Assembly (NCBI RefSeq): GCF_003287975.1
Contig: NZ_QMKQ01000033.1
Coordinates: 1 to 37,377 of the forward strand
DNA length: 37,377 bases
Source of the DNA: Arthrobacter sp. AQ5-05
Lineage (GTDB): Bacteria; Actinomycetota; Actinomycetes; Actinomycetales; Micrococcaceae
Direction: 5' to 3'
Shown in pieces: positions 7,730 to 15,643 of this stretch. Position 1 is the first letter of the stretch, and each line of letters starts with the position of its first letter. The notes under the pieces are model-generated. The model was not told the origin of the DNA. It ran no database searches and saw nothing but the letters and a program-made list of their open reading frames with translations. The position numbers and the translations under genes were made by a program.

Positions 7730-8494
7730 GTGAAGAAGCTGCGGGATGTGAGTCCCATCTGGCATGCCGTCGTCTGGATCGTGGCGTATGTGCTTCTTGT
7801 CAACCTCGGCGACTGGGGGTCGGAGCTGATCGGCGGACCGAACACGGCGACCGCACCCCTACTGGTCGTCCTCTCGATCGTGCTCCTCCTCTACGTGAAG
7901 AGAAACGGCTGGTCGCGGTACTACGGCCTCCGTCCACTCCGCAGAGATCAGTTCGGCGGCACACTGTTGTACCTCCCGCTGGTTGTCATCGCCGTACTGC
8001 AGTACACCAAGGGCTTCAGGGACGACCTCGATCTGACGGCCGTGCTGCTGATCATCATCCTGATGGTGTGCGTTGGATTCATCGAGGAATTGGTGTTTAG
8101 AGGGTTCCTGTTCCGGGGAATCCTCAGCAAGAGCACTCTCACTCGCGCAGTCGTGATCTCTGGGTTGACCTTCGGCATTGGTCACATTGTCAACCTGGCG
8201 CGCGGCTACACCGGAGTTGAGCAGATCGTCCAGATCGGAATGGCAGTCGTTCTCGGTGTGGTGCTAGCTCTCCTCTTCGCCATTACCGGGACGATCCTGC
8301 CCCTCATCGTGTTTCATGCACTTCTCAACATTAGTGGCAACGTTACGGTCACGAGCGTGGAGTCCGAGTGGCTGGTGCTCGCCGCGACCATCGTTATTAG
8401 CGCGGGTTACGCCGTCTACCTGGTCATGGTGCTTCGAAAGCGAGGGCTGCACCCCGATTTCCTCGACTCGACCTCACCTGCGGTGAGTCGATGA
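7730..8494 (+). CDS. CPBP family intramembrane metalloprotease
   Basis: The 254-residue protein has about seven or eight hydrophobic helices and all CPBP motifs: EELVFRG (Glu119, Glu120, Arg124), FGIGH (Phe148, His152) and HALLN (His196, Asn200). In characterised relatives (Rce1-type CAAX proteases, bacteriocin immunity proteins, Spx-linked Abi proteins) these residues form the glutamate/histidine active site in the membrane. The GTG at 7730 is chosen because AAGGAG lies about 6 nt upstream; the upstream in-frame ATG at 7655 has no such site and would add a non-homologous leader. It starts 80 nt after the acyltransferase pseudogene and is followed 237 nt later by an alpha/beta hydrolase. Substrate unknown. 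Confidence 0.85.
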   Translation: MKKLRDVSPIWHAVVWIVAYVLLVNLGDWGSELIGGPNTATAPLLVVLSIVLLLYVKRNGWSRYYGLRPLRRDQFGGTLLYLPLVVIAVLQYTKGFRDDLDLTAVLLIIILMVCVGFIEELVFRGFLFRGILSKSTLTRAVVISGLTFGIGHIVNLARGYTGVEQIVQIGMAVVLGVVLALLFAITGTILPLIVFHALLNISGNVTVTSVESEWLVLAATIVISAGYAVYLVMVLRKRGLHPDFLDSTSPAVSR

Positions 8495-8731
8495 ACCGTA
8501 ACTTGTGATGGCTCGTCGGATGGTTGGACCCGAGCAACGAGCATCCGTGCCATTGAGTCCACAGAATCGTTGCCACAAGGAAAACCGCAGATGTCGTTCC
8601 TCTGCAACTGATAGGGCCATACCGCAGGACCCTGGCCGTGTCGGCTATCGGAACAGACCTTCGGCGCGGGTTCGTGCTGCCTGGCTTTGCTCACGACCAC
8701 TGGCCATGCGAATTGCCTCTACGGTGGCACG

Positions 8732-9664
8732 GTGAGGAAATTTTGGCGGATCGCCGGGGTTGTAGTGCTCGCGGTCGTAGCCTTGGTGGCTGTCTCCACG
8801 GTGAGCAACCTGGTTTTGGGTGCGGTCGAGAGGGCAAACATCGACCCGTATGGCGAAATAGCCAATATCCCTGGCGGCATGGTCAACGTGTCGGTAACGG
8901 GAGAGGGCGAGCAGACCGTGGTGCTGCTTGCCGGTTACGGCACTGCGTCACCGGTGCTGGATTTCAAACCCCTGGTCACTGAGCTAGAGGACGCCTACAA
9001 GGTTATCGTTATCGAACGGTTCGGCTATGGCTTCAGCGACCTGGATGCCACGACGCGGACCGTGGAGAACATTTCCACCGAGCTGCATGACACGCTCTCG
9101 AAGCTGGGTGTGAATGATTCTTACGTCCTGGTGGCTCACTCCTTGGCGGGAATCTACAGCCTCGACTATGTCAATCGCTTCCCCGGTGAGGTCTCAGCCC
9201 TTGTCACCATCGACGGGACCGTTCCAGAGGACTTCGCCGTTGCGCCGACGATCGGCGCGGGGCAACGGCTCCTTTCGGTGACCGGCTGGGCGCGGTGGAT
9301 GATCGCACTCAACCCGGCAATCACCGCGCCGTCAGCCCCGGTCGGTGTTTATTCCGAGCGAGAGATCGAGCAGATCCGGTTGATGACCATCTGGAACTAT
9401 GCCAACCCGGCTATTATCGACGAGAACAACAGGTCCGCAGAGAACTTCGATGCGGTGGCGGGGATGAGCTACCCAGCCGAGCTGCCGGTGCTGGCGTTCC
9501 TGTCACAACAGCTCATCGACACCAACGGGCAATGGCTTCCCGCGCACGAGCAGCAACTGGAGCCCCTCGATCGTTCGGAACTCGTCGTGCTCGACGGCGG
9601 TCACTACCTGCACTGGACGCACTCCGAAGAGATGGCCGAATCGCTAAACCGATTCATCCGCTAG
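8732..9664 (+). CDS. Membrane-anchored alpha/beta hydrolase
   Basis: The 310-residue protein begins with an uncleaved-looking anchor (about 7-31, GVVVLAVVALVAVSTVSNLV), so the enzyme domain should face outside. The hydrolase core shows the oxyanion-hole region VVLLAGYG (63-70), the nucleophile elbow AHSLAG with Ser137, and the catalytic His291 in LDGGHYLHW; the acid is not certain. The GTG at 8732 is favoured because the upstream ATG at 8687 adds a polar leader before the anchor. A weak GGTGG lies upstream. Substrate cannot be told; esterase or lipase-like action on envelope lipids would fit the membrane-enzyme neighbourhood. It lies between a CPBP protease and a serine hydrolase, all in the same direction. 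Confidence 0.75.
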   Translation: MRKFWRIAGVVVLAVVALVAVSTVSNLVLGAVERANIDPYGEIANIPGGMVNVSVTGEGEQTVVLLAGYGTASPVLDFKPLVTELEDAYKVIVIERFGYGFSDLDATTRTVENISTELHDTLSKLGVNDSYVLVAHSLAGIYSLDYVNRFPGEVSALVTIDGTVPEDFAVAPTIGAGQRLLSVTGWARWMIALNPAITAPSAPVGVYSEREIEQIRLMTIWNYANPAIIDENNRSAENFDAVAGMSYPAELPVLAFLSQQLIDTNGQWLPAHEQQLEPLDRSELVVLDGGHYLHWTHSEEMAESLNRFIR

Positions 9665-9743
9665 CATGGCACTGAGTCGCCAATGAGTTGTCATGTTTCG
9701 CGAAGCCAGCAGCCGTAAGGCGGCCTCATCCCAAGGACGGGTA

Positions 9744-10901
9744 ATGATGATCGGCAGCCCAACCGAGCGCCCCGGTAGCCACCAGGGTTCGCGCCCTCTG
9801 CCGAAGGCGTCGAGGAGGGCTCTGCTCGCTGCAGGAGCTGGCCTAGGCACGGCGGGACTGCTCGCTTTGGTGGGGCCCATGCCGGTGGGCCAGGCGTCTG
9901 GCCGCAGTGGAGACGCTGCCCTGTTGGCGCGGGCGGAGCCTCACCTGCGCGGGCTCAATCGGGTTGCCCTCGCTTACCTCGACGACGACACCACCAGGTA
10001 CGCGGGCATCGGCGCCGACGAGCGGACGCTGTTTGGGATCGGTTCGGTGTCCAAGACTTTCTGCGGTGCGGTGCTGATGGACATGGTCATGAAGGAGGAG
10101 GTAACGCTCGATACGACGGTTGACGACTTGACCGATGCGGGCCAATCGGAGCTGGCCGGCGTGACGTTGCAGGAGCTCGCCTCGCACACTTCGGGCCTGC
10201 CCGACTTCACGAGAACCCAGACCAGCAGCCGCAACGCATGGTTCGGTCTGCTCCACGCGGACGGCGCGCGCCAGGACACAACGGACACGGTGGCAGACAT
10301 CCTTGGTCAGGGACTGAAGGACCGAGGGCGATACTCCTACTCCACGGCCGGCGTTGCCCTGCTCGCGCATTTGCTGGCAGGCCGGGCTGGAACGACCTAC
10401 AAGGAACTTCTTAACGAGCGGATACTCGAGCCGCTGGACCTGACAGGTACATCCCTTCCCGTCTCCCGGGCCGGCTTACCCCTCGGATGGGAGAAGGGAC
10501 TGCTCGGCGGACGCCCCGCCGAGCCGTGGACCCTGAACGGACTAGCACCCGGCGGCGGCATGTGGTCCACCTGCGCAGACCTCGCAGCCTGGATGCGCCT
10601 GACCCGTGACGGACGCCAGCCTGGAGCGGCCGGGCTGCAACCGGTGGCACCAGCACCGATCCTGCCCTGGATGCCCGACGCAAAGATCGCCATCACCTGG
10701 GTCCTCGCCAAGACGCCCGCAGGAGAAGACCTCATCTTCCACAACGGACTCACCGGGTCCCACCACTCTTATGTCGGCTACTGTCCCCGGACCGGGCGCG
10801 GACTGGCGTACCTGGTCAACTCCGTGCCCACCGGGGAACAGCTGCTGATGCTCCAAGGCGACCTCGTCAAGACCCTCCTCGACGAAGGGGCCTGGATATG
10901 A
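9744..10901 (+). CDS. Exported beta-lactamase-fold serine hydrolase
   Basis: The 385-residue product carries a Tat-like signal (KASRRALLAAGAGLGTAG, about 21-38, ending near GQASG). The class C beta-lactamase/DD-peptidase fold is shown by SVSK (Ser101 nucleophile, Lys104), YST (199-201, where YxN is usual) and HNG (333-335, the HxG motif). The ATG at 9744 follows AAGGACGG at 6-7 nt; the upstream in-frame ATG at 9693 would lengthen the region before the twin arginines. The family includes D-aminopeptidases, esterases and penicillin-binding-like enzymes, so antibiotic resistance should not be assumed. Its stop overlaps the next gene by 4 nt (ATGA). The Thr in place of Asn in motif 2 is unusual. 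Confidence 0.75.
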   Translation: MMIGSPTERPGSHQGSRPLPKASRRALLAAGAGLGTAGLLALVGPMPVGQASGRSGDAALLARAEPHLRGLNRVALAYLDDDTTRYAGIGADERTLFGIGSVSKTFCGAVLMDMVMKEEVTLDTTVDDLTDAGQSELAGVTLQELASHTSGLPDFTRTQTSSRNAWFGLLHADGARQDTTDTVADILGQGLKDRGRYSYSTAGVALLAHLLAGRAGTTYKELLNERILEPLDLTGTSLPVSRAGLPLGWEKGLLGGRPAEPWTLNGLAPGGGMWSTCADLAAWMRLTRDGRQPGAAGLQPVAPAPILPWMPDAKIAITWVLAKTPAGEDLIFHNGLTGSHHSYVGYCPRTGRGLAYLVNSVPTGEQLLMLQGDLVKTLLDEGAWI

Positions 10902-11260
10902 GTGACACCCTCGTTTTGGTCGTCACCGGCCTGATCGCCCTCGGAGTCCCCCTGTGGACGGCATGGGGCATGTGGCGCAGCATACGGCATACACCCACCC
11001 GCCAAGGTGCCTTGGCGAACGTACTCGGCAGCGTTGCCGGGACCGCACTGCTGGGCGTGGTGCTTCCAGCCGTTCTGCTGGGCGCCCTGGACCCCTTCCC
11101 CATCTGGCTCGCCTATGCAGCCCTCACCGTAGCGGCCGCCACCGTACTGGCGTGGCACTGGCCAGCACTGCGATCAGGCAAGTGGAGCCAGCCCAGTCTT
11201 GTGAATGCCACCTGCCTGTTGCTCGTGGTGTTCGCGACGGCCGGCTTCGCAGTGACGTGA
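10898..11260 (+). CDS. Small four-helix membrane protein
   Basis: The 120-residue protein consists almost entirely of hydrophobic segments (about 4-25, 42-63, 66-85 and 103-119) separated by short basic loops (RSIRHTPTRQ, RSGKW). I do not recognise the family. It overlaps the serine hydrolase by 4 nt (ATGA), so the two are translated together and may act as enzyme and membrane partner. The pairing recalls serine beta-lactamase-like hydrolases encoded with small permease-like proteins. No catalytic motif is visible. Confidence 0.65.
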   Translation: MSDTLVLVVTGLIALGVPLWTAWGMWRSIRHTPTRQGALANVLGSVAGTALLGVVLPAVLLGALDPFPIWLAYAALTVAAATVLAWHWPALRSGKWSQPSLVNATCLLLVVFATAGFAVT

Positions 11261-11351
11261 ACGCACACCTTTAGCGACGGTCGACGGTCGTTGGTTGACC
11301 GGTGGACTGTTGTAGGGCCACCCCACACTAAAGAAAAAGACGAGGCACCAG

Positions 11352-12275
11352 ATGACTGAGGTCCGCCCGCGGTCGATTTTTCGCAGCAACATCGTTCGTG
11401 CGATGAAGGTGACCGCCGCCTCAAGGTCCGCGTGGTTCTTCGCCGCGGTGTGGCTCGCCTCCGTCCTGGTGCTCATCGTCGGAGGGCACAGCGTCCCGGT
11501 GGCGGGCATAGCGGTCGGCCTTGTCCTGCTCCTGCTCAGCCTGCTCGTCACGGGAGCCACCAAGCCGGCACCAGCCGTGATCGCCGTGGCCGGCCAGGCC
11601 CGCCGCCGCGTGTGGGTGCAGCTCGGGCTGGCGGGTGTTTTCATCGTCCTCACCGGGTGGAACAACCTTGCTTTCCACAACGTCGTCGCAGGCAGCGCGG
11701 ACATCCCGTTGTGGACCCCGCTGGTCGAAGGGCTTCAACGAGCGGGCGAACAGTGGTTCGGTGAGGGCCTCGGGACCTTCGTGTCCAACCCGGTCACCTA
11801 CGTGCTCATTCCGTTAGTCGTGCTGCTGCTGGCTGGAGCGCGCCTGCCAACGCTGGGCTTCGCCAGGGGCCACCGGGTGGGGCGGGCGCTGTTGATCTGC
11901 TGCGCCATACCGCTTGTCTGGTTCGCCTACACCCTCATCAGCGGCCAACAGACGATCGTCAGGCTGCTGGGCTCCTTCGCATCCGACTTCATGCAGAACG
12001 GCTTCCTTGAGGAGTTCCTGTTCCGGGGCCTCCTGCAGACGCGTCTGCGACTGCTGGTAGGGCCGGGTTGGGCGGTGGCTCTTCAGGCTCTCGTGTTCGG
12101 CGTCTGGCACCTCGGGTCCGGCTTTACCAGCACCGGTCATGCCGGACTGTTGCCGGCCATCGCCATTACCATCGTCCAGCAATCGCTCCTGGGGCTCTCA
12201 TTGGGGATCCTCTTTGAACGCACACGCAATTTACTCGTCCCGTCCGTCGTGCATATCGCCGTCAACAGCATGTGA
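11352..12275 (+). CDS. CPBP family intramembrane metalloprotease (long form)
   Basis: The 307-residue protein has an N-terminal extension with two extra helices (about 28-68) before the CPBP core. The core motifs are complete: EEFLFRG (Glu220, Glu221, Arg225), FGVWH (Phe249, His253) and HIAVN (His301, Asn305), which nearly closes the protein. GAGGCACCAG precedes the ATG at 11352. The gene lies 91 nt after the small membrane protein and is probably part of the same transcription unit. It is clearly different in sequence from the CPBP proteins at 7730 and 4882, so three divergent paralogues were gathered here rather than recently duplicated. Substrate unknown. Confidence 0.85.
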   Translation: MTEVRPRSIFRSNIVRAMKVTAASRSAWFFAAVWLASVLVLIVGGHSVPVAGIAVGLVLLLLSLLVTGATKPAPAVIAVAGQARRRVWVQLGLAGVFIVLTGWNNLAFHNVVAGSADIPLWTPLVEGLQRAGEQWFGEGLGTFVSNPVTYVLIPLVVLLLAGARLPTLGFARGHRVGRALLICCAIPLVWFAYTLISGQQTIVRLLGSFASDFMQNGFLEEFLFRGLLQTRLRLLVGPGWAVALQALVFGVWHLGSGFTSTGHAGLLPAIAITIVQQSLLGLSLGILFERTRNLLVPSVVHIAVNSM

Positions 12276-12370
12276 TGAGGCGTCAGTGCCTGAACGTCCG
12301 GGGCTCAGCAACGCGCCCTGAACAACGGGGTCGCAACGGCCATCATCAACGCCTCCGCAAAAATAGTTCG

Positions 12371-12514
12371 CGTACCATCGCCGCCGTGGCCCAATTCGAA
12401 CGTGAACTGAGCTTCGACCGGACTTTCGTTGGCCTCGCCTTAACCCGTGCCCAGGTAAGGGAAAGCGGAATGCCGAACAAAATGACCCCGCCAAAGTCCG
12501 CTTCGTTCAAGTAG
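12371..12514 (+). pseudogene. C-terminal fossil of a serine recombinase (resolvase/invertase)
   Basis: The reading frame contains AQFERELSFDRTFVGLALT followed by RAQVRESGMPNKMTPPK. Resolvases and invertases have LAxFERxLIxERTxAGLxAARxRGRxGGRPxKLT here, the long E-helix leading to the DNA-binding hinge. The catalytic N-terminal domain and the final helix-turn-helix are absent and key Arg/Gly residues are substituted (RT-FVGLAL, ESGMP), so it is a decayed fragment. Tn402-type transposons carry such a resolvase (TniR); a link with the Tn402-type end at 4673 is possible but unproven. The remainder of 12276-12666 shows nothing else. Confidence 0.5.
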
Positions 12515-12666
12515 CCACGGAACAACCCGGCACGAAGGCCGTGACAGTATCGGCGCGCCAGTTGGCGGCGGAAGTTGTGATAATAGTGTCCGGGCCCGAA
12601 GTGTTAGGATCGCAGACAGCCTTGAGGCGACGGCCCGGGGGAGCGTAACGAGGAAGCGGGACTGGC

Positions 12667-13107
12667 ATGCGGGCGGATGTCCTGACAAAAGTTGTGTTGC
12701 GAGCCCTGATCGTTGTCGCTGGTTTCAACGCCCTTTCGGCGGTAGGTGGAGCGGTTGCCATGTTTCTCACCGATGGCCTTGGGATGCCACATTCATTCCT
12801 GGACAACAGTCCGTTCGCGTCCTTCTTTTGGCCCGCATTTCTGCTGCTCGTCGTCATTGGGGGTACCCAGACGCTCGCGACCATGCTGCTGCTGGGGCGA
12901 CGGGTGTCGGCTCTCCTGTGGACTGCCGTCGCCGGATTCTCGATGATCATCTGGATTCTTGTCGAAACCATCATGATCCGGGGCTTCAGCTGGTTGCAGG
13001 GGATCTACTTCACAACCGGGGTGGTGGAGCTCATACTTGTCCTGGCCCTCCTCGGTATCGTGCCTTGGCTGCCCCGTATCAAGCTGGGCACTAGGGAGAA
13101 CCGGTAG
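12667..13107 (+). CDS. Four-helix membrane protein of unknown function
   Basis: The 146-residue protein has four hydrophobic helices (about 9-34, 50-75, 80-102 and 113-134) with few charges and a basic tail (RIKLGTRENR). No family is recognised. A shorter relative of its last third is at 6183-6371, so the same lineage was present twice. A GAGGAAGCGGGAC stretch precedes the ATG, with the best GGGA about 9 nt before it. The gene originally lay about 90 bp upstream of the gene at 14723; the IS256-type element now separates them. Confidence 0.65.
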   Translation: MRADVLTKVVLRALIVVAGFNALSAVGGAVAMFLTDGLGMPHSFLDNSPFASFFWPAFLLLVVIGGTQTLATMLLLGRRVSALLWTAVAGFSMIIWILVETIMIRGFSWLQGIYFTTGVVELILVLALLGIVPWLPRIKLGTRENR

Positions 13108-13188
13108 AGCACGTTACTGTTTGGGTGTGAAGCCGCCCGGCATTCCGGGGAAACCTCGGTGGCCTGGACTGAGCAGAAACGCGAAGGA

Positions 13189-14705
13189 GCGTGTCAGATG
13201 GAGTGTGTAAGTGACCTAGTCACCATCTGATTTAGAGGACAATTGTGACCGTGATTGAAAACAATGAATTGGCAGTGAAGGTGGACGCCTCGGCGGCGGC
13301 GGAGCGGATGGCCGCGGTGGGGAACATGGAAGCGTTGAAGGCCTCGGGTGCCTTTGACGAGTTGATGGGGCAGATCGACCGGGGCGAGATCGAACTCGAT
13401 GGCAAGGACGGCTTCATCCAGCATCTGATCCGTGCCGGGCTGGAACGCGGACTGAAGACCGAGTTGACCGAGCACCTGGGCTACGAGAAGCACGAGTTTG
13501 CCGGCCGCGCCGTGGCGAACTCCCGCAACGGCTCCTACCCCAAGACGGTGTCCACCAGTGCCGGGGACATCGATCTGGCGGTGCCACGGGACCGCGCCGG
13601 GTCCTTCGTTCCGCGGCTGGTGCCCAAGGGCTCACGGCATACCGGGCAGCTGGCGGACATGATCGTGAGTCTCTACGCCGGGGGCATGACGGTTCGGGAT
13701 ATCGAACACCACCTGGCCTCCACGATCGGCACCGAACTCTCGCGCGAGACGATCTCGAAGATCACCGATGAGATCCTTGACGAGGTCATCGCCTGGCAGA
13801 ACCGCCCGTTGGATCCGATCTACCCGATCATGTATCTGGATGCGATCGTGATCAAGGTCCGTGACGGCGCGCATGTGAAGAACAAGGCCGCGCATATCGC
13901 CGTGGGCGTGGATATGGAAGGGATCAAGCACGTGCTGGGGATCTGGATCGCCCAGGCCGAGGGAGCGAAGTTCTGGGCCCAGGTCTGCTCCGAGATGGCC
14001 AACCGCGGGGTGAAGGACGTGTTGATCGTCTGCTGCGACGGGCTCACCGGTTTCCCCGAGGCCATCGAGGCGACGTGGCCCTACGCGACGGTGCAGACGT
14101 GCGTGGTGCACCTGATCCGTTCCTCCATGCGTTTCGTTTCCTATGCGGACCGCAAGAGCGTCGCCGCTCAGCTGCGCCTCATCTACACGGCACCGAACGA
14201 GGAAGCCGCCAGCGCGGCTCTGAAGGGGTTCAGCGACGGCGAGTGGGGCACCAAGTATCCGGCGGCGGTGAAGACGTGGCAGAGCGCGTGGGAGCGGTTC
14301 ACGCCTTTCCTCGCGTTTCCTCCGGCTCTGAGAAAGGTCATTTATACGACCAACGCCATTGAGTCGTTGAATTTTCAGCTGCGCAAGGTCACCAAAAACC
14401 GTGGCCATTTTCCCAACGACCAGGCGGCGGTGAAGTTGCTCTGGTTGGCGATCTGCAACATCGAGGACAAACGCGCCGCCGAGCGGGCCAAGGTCCGCAA
14501 CGGCACCCGGGCCACCGGCGGGCGTCTGCTGGAAGGCGCCAAGACCACCGGCTGGAACCAGGCCCTGCAATACCTGAGCCTGACCTACCCCGAACGCCTG
14601 GAAGCCTACTTGGACTAGAGCCCAATTTTCACTTTAAGGGCCCAAATAATTAGAGTAAGAAACGCTATCTGACTAGGTCACTTACACAGACAACTTGACA
14701 GGCCC
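13189..14705 (+). mobile_element. IS256-family insertion sequence, apparently complete
   Basis: One transposase gene is bounded by exact 19-bp inverted repeats TGTGTAAGTGACCTAGTCA at 13204-13222 (direct) and 14670-14688 (inverted). The repeats continue outward imperfectly through TGTCA (13192-13196 and 14696-14700). The element limits are set from a 10-bp direct repeat, ACGCGAAGGA, at 13179-13188 and 14706-14715, which I read as the target duplication; this gives about 1517 bp. IS256 elements usually duplicate 8-9 bp and have IRs of 20-40 bp, so the exact tips may differ by a few bases. It is inserted in the short gap before the gene at 14723. Confidence 0.75.
13245..14618 (+). CDS. IS256-family transposase
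   Basis: The 457-residue protein is of normal length for the Mutator-like IS256 group. The DDE triad is visible as Asp199 in MYLDAI, Asp265 in CCDGLTG and Glu373 in TTNAIES, with the C-x-x-H pair (Cys286, His289 in TCVVHLIR) between the second Asp and the Glu. The N-terminal quarter (about 1-130) with LGYEKHEF and NSRNGSYPKTV is the typical DNA-binding part. The GTG at 13245 follows AGAGGA by 5 nt. No frameshift or stop interrupts it, so the element may still be active. Confidence 0.93.
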   Translation: MTVIENNELAVKVDASAAAERMAAVGNMEALKASGAFDELMGQIDRGEIELDGKDGFIQHLIRAGLERGLKTELTEHLGYEKHEFAGRAVANSRNGSYPKTVSTSAGDIDLAVPRDRAGSFVPRLVPKGSRHTGQLADMIVSLYAGGMTVRDIEHHLASTIGTELSRETISKITDEILDEVIAWQNRPLDPIYPIMYLDAIVIKVRDGAHVKNKAAHIAVGVDMEGIKHVLGIWIAQAEGAKFWAQVCSEMANRGVKDVLIVCCDGLTGFPEAIEATWPYATVQTCVVHLIRSSMRFVSYADRKSVAAQLRLIYTAPNEEAASAALKGFSDGEWGTKYPAAVKTWQSAWERFTPFLAFPPALRKVIYTTNAIESLNFQLRKVTKNRGHFPNDQAAVKLLWLAICNIEDKRAAERAKVRNGTRATGGRLLEGAKTTGWNQALQYLSLTYPERLEAYLD

Positions 14706-14715
14706 ACGCGAAGGA
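14706..14715. repeat. Right copy of the IS256 target-site duplication, forming the next gene's SD
   Basis: ACGCGAAGGA is found here and at 13179-13188, immediately outside the element. The right copy supplies AAGGA 7 nt before the ATG at 14723. If it is the duplication, the insertion left the downstream ribosome-binding site intact while separating the gene from its former promoter side. Confidence 0.5.
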
Positions 14716-14722
14716 AGACGCC

Positions 14723-15643
14723 ATGAAGCATCGGCCCGCAGAACAGACCCCCGCCCCGTCACCGACACCGACACCGACACCGAATGATGCGGAAATACCT
14801 CATGCCATCAGGAGGCTTCCCCCGCTATGGTTTTGGCTATCCGTCGGCGCAGCAGTGTTGGCGGTGGCGGGAAGCATTACCGGCCTGCTCGTGCCCGCAC
14901 GCATCTATGGCAAGGAAACAGCGACGCTCTTCGACGCTGGCATCGCGCAGGATCTCGTGAACCTTTTCCTGGTTGCGCCGCTGACCGTGGTCCTCGCCGT
15001 GCTCGCCGTCCGAGGCTCGTCGAAAGCCCAGTTATGCCTGCTCGGGCTCCTCGTCTTCACCGCCTACAACTACGCAATTTACACGTTCTCAATCCACTTC
15101 GGTCCGCTCTTTCTGCTCTGGGTGGCCGTCCTGGGACTGGCGGTCTTTGCCTCGGCAGGCACCGTGGCCACACTGAACACCACGGAATTGAAAGCCATGT
15201 TCGCTCGCACTCCTGTGCGGTTGCCTGGGTGGTTCCTGATGGTCACAGCTGTGCTATTCGCCCTTCTATGGCTCAGCGAAATCGTCCCCGATTTGTTGGC
15301 AGGCCGACCATCAACGTCGGCTGCCTCCTGGAACATTCCCACGAGTCCGGTGCACGTCCTGGATCTTGCGGTCCTCCTTCCCGGAGTCTTCGCCACCGGG
15401 CTGGCTCTGCTGCGACGCGACTGGCTGGGCTATGCAACCGCAGCAGGGGCCTTGATTTTTCTGGGCCTTACCTCTTTGCCGATACTCCTCACACCGTTTG
15501 TGGCGCAGGCACACGGTCGTGAACCGGTCTGGACGATCATGGCGCCGATGGGCATCATCATTCTGGCGGTATTGGTGATCCTGTGGCTATGGCTTCGTCC
15601 CGGGAGAATGAATCCGTCTGCTGTGTCGGATGATTTCTCGTGA
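14723..15643 (+). CDS. Polytopic membrane protein, unknown family
   Basis: The 306-residue protein has a short N-terminal proline/threonine repeat (PTPTPTP, about 15-20) and about eight hydrophobic helices spread over 36-293. Between them are short polar loops; no transporter or enzyme signature is recognised. The ATG at 14723 has AAGGA 7 nt upstream, inside the repeat flanking the IS256 element. The stop overlaps the next start in GTGA, so the membrane protein and the DUF6544 protein are translated together and may be partners. Its original promoter now lies beyond the insertion element, so expression may depend on reading through or out of the IS. Confidence 0.65.
   Translation: MKHRPAEQTPAPSPTPTPTPNDAEIPHAIRRLPPLWFWLSVGAAVLAVAGSITGLLVPARIYGKETATLFDAGIAQDLVNLFLVAPLTVVLAVLAVRGSSKAQLCLLGLLVFTAYNYAIYTFSIHFGPLFLLWVAVLGLAVFASAGTVATLNTTELKAMFARTPVRLPGWFLMVTAVLFALLWLSEIVPDLLAGRPSTSAASWNIPTSPVHVLDLAVLLPGVFATGLALLRRDWLGYATAAGALIFLGLTSLPILLTPFVAQAHGREPVWTIMAPMGIIILAVLVILWLWLRPGRMNPSAVSDDFS

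Noticed and set aside
9744-10901. Beta-lactamase resistance gene
   Set aside because: The fold is right but the motif set (SxxK, YST, HNG) fits the broad serine-hydrolase family, so no resistance is claimed.
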